From: Zoogloeaceae bacterium | Lineage (GTDB): Bacteria > Pseudomonadota > Gammaproteobacteria > Burkholderiales > Rhodocyclaceae | Direction: 5' to 3' | Length of the DNA stretch: 8,768 nucleotides | NCBI GenBank assembly: GCA_031290955.1 | Contig: JAISLJ010000107.1 | Span: forward strand, 1 to 8,768 | In this document: piece by piece, positions 6,525 to 8,768 of the stretch | Numbering within the stretch: the first letter of the stretch is position 1 | Layout: each line of letters starts with the position of its first letter | Translations under genes and position numbers: made by a program | Notes under the pieces: generated by a model | Databases searched by the model: none | What the model saw: only the letters and a program-made list of their open reading frames with translations | Told to the model about the DNA's origin: nothing

Positions 6525-6575
6525 CTTTCTCTCCTTTCCTTGTCTTTTAGCGAATCTACCACGTCCCGTAACACC
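6421..6575 (-). mobile_element. Remnant of an IS481-type insertion sequence
   Basis: This is the stretch likely derived from the insertion sequence. The left end is suggested by TGTTACGGGACGTGG on the minus strand, starting near 6573 and about 50 bases before the transposase ATG, a usual distance for an IS481 left end. No matching right inverted repeat (plus-strand TGTTAC-like) is found near the other boundary, so the right part was lost. Exact limits are uncertain. Confidence 0.4.
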
Positions 6576-6587
6576 TCATGCGCAAAA

Positions 6588-6670
6588 AAACAGCGACCAG
6601 CGAGAAAATTGAATCGAATCATCCTTCCCGAAATTCCAGCGGACAGTGATGAAGAAACAGCGCCAAGCGA
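6588..6670. repeat. Imperfect 16-nt direct repeat upstream of the IS remnant
   Basis: AAACAGCGACCAGCGA (6588-6603) recurs as AAACAGCGCCAAGCGA (6655-6670), with two differences. Both are followed by an A-rich run ending in GAAAATTG or GAAAAATTG. The copies lie between the trkA stop and the IS remnant. They might be a duplication tied to the insertion or simply a low-complexity similarity. Confidence 0.35.
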
Positions 6671-6697
6671 AGAAAGAAAAATTGCCGTCCGCAGGAC

Positions 6698-8131
6698 TCA
6701 AAGGAATCCCAAGCTGACCTGGAAGAGGCGTTCCACTTCTTGCACGCGCTTTTTCTCGACGCAGAACACGATCACGTGGTCGCCGGACTGGATGATGGAA
6801 TCGCCATGCGCGATTTCCACGCGCCCCAGACGGCGATCCACCGTGCCGTCGTCGCGGACGCCCAGGGTTTCCACGACATCCAGGTCGCGCACCATCGCCA
6901 GGACGGCCACGCCCGAAGGCCAGGGAATGTCGCGGATGCGCTTGCCGACCACGCGGGAATTGCCGGTGTCGCCATGCGCCACGATCTCCAGCGCCTCCGC
7001 CGCGCCGCGCCGCAGGGAATGGACGGCGGCCACGTCGCCCCGGCGGATGTGGGTGAGCAGGACGCCAATGGAGGCATGCGCCGGGGAAATGCCGATGTCG
7101 ATGAGGCCGCCCTGCATCATGTCCGCGTAGGCGCGCCGGTTGATGAGCGCCGCAACCCGCTTGCAGCCCATGCGCTTCGCAAGCGTCGCCGCCATCATAT
7201 TGTTTTCGTCATCGTTGGTAAGCGCGAGGAAAATATCCATCTCGGCGATGTTTTCCTGCTCCAGCAATTCCTCGTCCGTCGCGCTGCCCAGCAGCACCAG
7301 GCTATCCTTCAGGCGTCCCGCGATGTAGTCGGCCTGCGCTTTCGCGCTCTCGATCACCTTGACCTGATGCCGTCCTTCCAGCGCCGCCGCCACGCGCATG
7401 CCGATGTTGCCGCCGCCCGCGATCATGATGCGCTCGACCGGCGGCAGCGTGGGCACCAGTTCTTGCAGCACGGCCCGGATGTGCTCGGCTGCCGCCAGCA
7501 CGAAAAGTTCGTCGCCGGGCAGGATGCGGGTCTCCCCGCTCGGGACGATGTGTTCCTCTTTGCGATAGAGGGCGGCGATGCGGACATCCACATCCAGCGG
7601 CAGGCGCGCGCGGAGGAGGCTCGTCGGCTGGCTGACCAGCGCCCCCTCTTCCTGGATGCGCAGGGCGATGAGGGAGACGCGGCCGCCGACGAAATCGAGC
7701 ACCTGCAAGGCTTCCGGGAACTCGATCAGGCGGGCGAGATGCTCGGTGATGATCTGTTCCGGGCAGATCGTGAAATCCACCGCGAACACTTCCGGGGAAA
7801 GCAGGCGCTCGTCTTCGAGAAAGTCGCGGGAGCGCAGGCGGGCGACGCGGGTTGGAACATTGAAGAGGGTCTGGGCGATCTTGCAGGCAACGAGGTTGGT
7901 CTGATCGCTTGAAGTCACGGCGACGATGAGATCGGCGTCACTGGCCCCGGCGCGCGCCAGCACGGAAGCATGCACGGCATTGCCTGCCACGGTGCGCAAA
8001 TCCAGACGGTCTTGCAGGAACGCGAGACGCTCGCCATCCATGTCGATCATGGTGATGTCGTTTTCCTCCGCCACCAGACTTTCCGCCACACTGGCGCCCA
8101 CCTGCCCCGCGCCGAGAATGATGATTTTCAT
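6698..8131 (-). CDS. trkA: Trk potassium uptake system NAD-binding regulatory protein TrkA
   Basis: TrkA is the peripheral cytoplasmic subunit that binds NAD(H) and ATP and gates the TrkH/TrkG K+ channel-like transporter. The 477 residues show the standard duplicated layout. The first RCK-N Rossmann domain has the dinucleotide motif ILGAGQVG (5-12) and an acidic residue ending its second strand (MID, Asp30). It is followed by an RCK-C domain. A second Rossmann domain has IAGGGNIG (237-244) and Glu261, followed by a second RCK-C domain near 375-470. Length is slightly above the 458 of E. coli. The ATG at 8131 begins directly with the first Rossmann strand, so it is right despite a weak ribosome-binding site. 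No trkH or rsmB (sun), frequent neighbours in related bacteria, is in the window. The downstream side is occupied by an IS remnant. A well-formed promoter lies upstream. Confidence 0.96.
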   Translation of the reverse strand: MKIIILGAGQVGASVAESLVAEENDITMIDMDGERLAFLQDRLDLRTVAGNAVHASVLARAGASDADLIVAVTSSDQTNLVACKIAQTLFNVPTRVARLRSRDFLEDERLLSPEVFAVDFTICPEQIITEHLARLIEFPEALQVLDFVGGRVSLIALRIQEEGALVSQPTSLLRARLPLDVDVRIAALYRKEEHIVPSGETRILPGDELFVLAAAEHIRAVLQELVPTLPPVERIMIAGGGNIGMRVAAALEGRHQVKVIESAKAQADYIAGRLKDSLVLLGSATDEELLEQENIAEMDIFLALTNDDENNMMAATLAKRMGCKRVAALINRRAYADMMQGGLIDIGISPAHASIGVLLTHIRRGDVAAVHSLRRGAAEALEIVAHGDTGNSRVVGKRIRDIPWPSGVAVLAMVRDLDVVETLGVRDDGTVDRRLGRVEIAHGDSIIQSGDHVIVFCVEKKRVQEVERLFQVSLGFL

Positions 8132-8214
8132 GCGGAACGCGCCGGGTTTTCGCGGAGACAGCAGGCGGATCGGGAGAGCATCATGGACATGGAAGCGGAC
8201 AGGGGAAAACTACC

Positions 8215-8242
8215 ATTATATCTGTCCGCGCTTGGATGTCGC
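8215..8242 (-). promoter_or_regulatory. Sigma70-type promoter of trkA
   Basis: On the minus strand a perfect -10 TATAAT (8215-8220) follows GCGACA (8237-8242) with a 16-bp spacer; the -35 keeps four consensus positions. Transcription would begin near 8208, giving a leader of roughly 77 bases before trkA. A small GGCGC-GAA-GCGCC dyad (8248-8260) lies just upstream. Confidence 0.6.
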
Positions 8243-8305
8243 ATCCCGGCGCGAAGCGCCTGCGTTGCAATACAATGAGCGCCTTGCAACAAACAGGAGG
8301 CTTGC

Positions 8306-8548
8306 ATGGGCGCTACGATGACAATCAAGAAATCTCTGGTTCATCGTCATTCTCCGGGGCGCAGCCCCGTGGCAATCCATACGGCACATGGATTGCTTCG
8401 CTTCGCTCGCAATGACGATTGTTTTAATCAGAGGTTCCTCAAGGGAAAGCCACCATCCCGCAAGATTGGAAAGCGCCCGCGAATTCTGGAGCAACGAGAC
8501 GGATTTCCGCAGTGCGGAAGCGGTATGTCCCTTTTTATGGCAGAATAA
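8306..8548 (+). other. Orphan translation start running into a REP element; possible truncated gene
   Basis: AGGAGG lies 5 bases before an ATG (8306), and TACAAT (8271-8276) further up could be a -10. The frame opens with MGATMTIKKSLVHRHS, then enters the palindromic element after about 12 codons. The remaining residues (such as LLRFARND) are the usual translation of such repeats, not a protein domain. The total is 80 codons. It looks like the 5' end of a gene cut off by the repeat, or a fortuitous start. I recognise no family. Confidence 0.2.
8343..8419. repeat. 77-bp REP-type palindromic element
   Basis: Terminal inverted repeats ATCGTCATT (8343-8351) and AATGACGAT (8411-8419) enclose two hairpins: CGGGGC-GCA-GCCCCG, and GCAATCCAT paired with ATGGATTGC. 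On the minus strand the left part reads CGTCATTGCGAGCGAAGCGA, the core of an intergenic repeat family found in many copies in diverse Proteobacteria and other phyla. Such elements are non-autonomous and may be moved by RAYT-like transposases; none is in the window. It could also act as a bidirectional transcript-end structure. Confidence 0.75.
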
Positions 8549-8574
8549 GCCCTTTGAATATGAGGGTCGCCAGG

Positions 8575-8768
8575 ATGGTCAACACGCAGGTCTTCCAAAC
8601 CTTTCGCGGCAAGGCTCTGCCGCAGGCAAACACCATCAATGCGGAACACACCGCCGCCTACGCCACGGACGATATCCTGCTTGCGGGATTGATCGCCAAT
8701 TCGCGTCATCCTGACGTCTACGAAATCGTCGGCCCGTCGTTGAGCAGCGAAAATTACGCGATCATGAT
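8575..8768 (+). CDS. 5' end of a plus-strand gene, possibly Rsr/Ro60-like TROVE protein (partial)
   Basis: 64 complete codons are visible before the window ends. The start at 8575 is supported by GAGGG 9 bases upstream; an in-frame ATG at 8560 has no ribosome-binding site. The opening MVNTQVFQTFRGKALPQANT, then INAEHTAAYA, resembles bacterial homologues of the 60-kDa Ro autoantigen, which tend to begin with a 'NxQLFQT-RG-LPxADTxNEAGGxAYA' pattern and bind small noncoding Y-like RNAs. The next segment, TDDILLAGLIANSRHPDVYE, does not show the family's usual 'AQYAVTGCLNGTFY' wording, so the resemblance may be limited to the N-terminus. The call is tentative; the true identity needs the rest of the gene. 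It is transcribed away from trkA. Confidence 0.4.
   Translation, partial: MVNTQVFQTFRGKALPQANTINAEHTAAYATDDILLAGLIANSRHPDVYEIVGPSLSSENYAIM

Larger units (their letters stand above)
8132..8574. other. Divergent intergenic region between trkA and the plus-strand gene
   Basis: This 443-bp stretch contains the trkA promoter, an inverted repeat GTTGCAA (8264-8270) and TTGCAAC (8284-8290), an orphan translation start, a REP-type palindrome, and a short hairpin TTCCGC-AGT-GCGGAA (8505-8519). No clear promoter for the rightward gene stands out. Confidence 0.5.

Noticed and set aside
6660..6697. Rho-independent terminator after trkA
   Set aside because: GTCC-TGC-GGAC followed by GGCAATTTTT has a T-run but only a 4-bp stem, too short to support a call.
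6578..6717. Two tiny plus-strand frames (23 and 22 codons) overlapping at TGATG, the second being lysine-rich
   Set aside because: The first has no ribosome-binding site, and the second overlaps the end of trkA and lies on an A-rich repeat. The composition explains the lysines, and no known small protein is matched.
6740..7912. 390-codon plus-strand open frame opposite trkA
   Set aside because: Rich in His, Arg, Asp and Gln as expected for the complement of a GC-rich gene. TrkA on the other strand is complete with both Rossmann motifs.
8420..8574. Y RNA or other small RNA gene upstream of the Ro60-like start
   Set aside because: Only a 6-bp hairpin (8505-8519) and no promoter or tRNA-like fold could be seen by eye; a covariance-model search would be needed.

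Overview
The window is a GC-rich bacterial chromosomal segment. Its protein-coding style, the high GC, and the sequences of HemE, TrkA and the RluF-like pseudouridine synthase fit a betaproteobacterium (a Rhodocyclales or Nitrosomonadales type of lineage). That placement is inferred from protein resemblance, not from a search. Six intact genes all lie on the minus strand. The plus strand holds only one gene start, which runs off the right edge.

Read in the minus direction (right to left), the layout is as follows. trkA (K+ uptake regulator) has a recognisable promoter. It is followed by a wrecked IS481-type transposase, then an AEC-family permease and a MATE-family efflux pump that overlap by ATGA and so form a coupled pair. 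A small hairpin separates these from hemE (haem biosynthesis). A gap of nearly 500 bp, rich in dyad symmetries and carrying a perfect DnaA-box sequence, leads to an MBL-fold di-iron protein resembling the oxygen-binding ODP/flavodiiron group. An rRNA pseudouridine synthase comes next, then a gap of about 250 bp, and finally a frameshifted, truncated relic of a hypothetical-protein family at the left edge.

To the right of trkA, a 444-bp divergent region holds the trkA promoter, an orphan translation start with a perfect Shine-Dalgarno sequence, and a 77-bp palindromic REP-type element with 9-bp terminal inverted repeats. After these comes the 5' end of a plus-strand gene whose first 30 residues resemble the N-terminus of bacterial Ro60/Rsr (TROVE) proteins.

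The intact genes are mostly housekeeping or transport and do not form one pathway. The only convincing translational unit is AEC-MATE. The more unusual material lies between genes: the internally deleted transposase whose stop codon sits inside the AEC ribosome-binding site, the 18-nt tandem repeat at the start of the MATE gene, the dyad cluster downstream of hemE, and the REP element. I found no convincing new multi-gene system, no CRISPR array, and no tRNA or rRNA gene.
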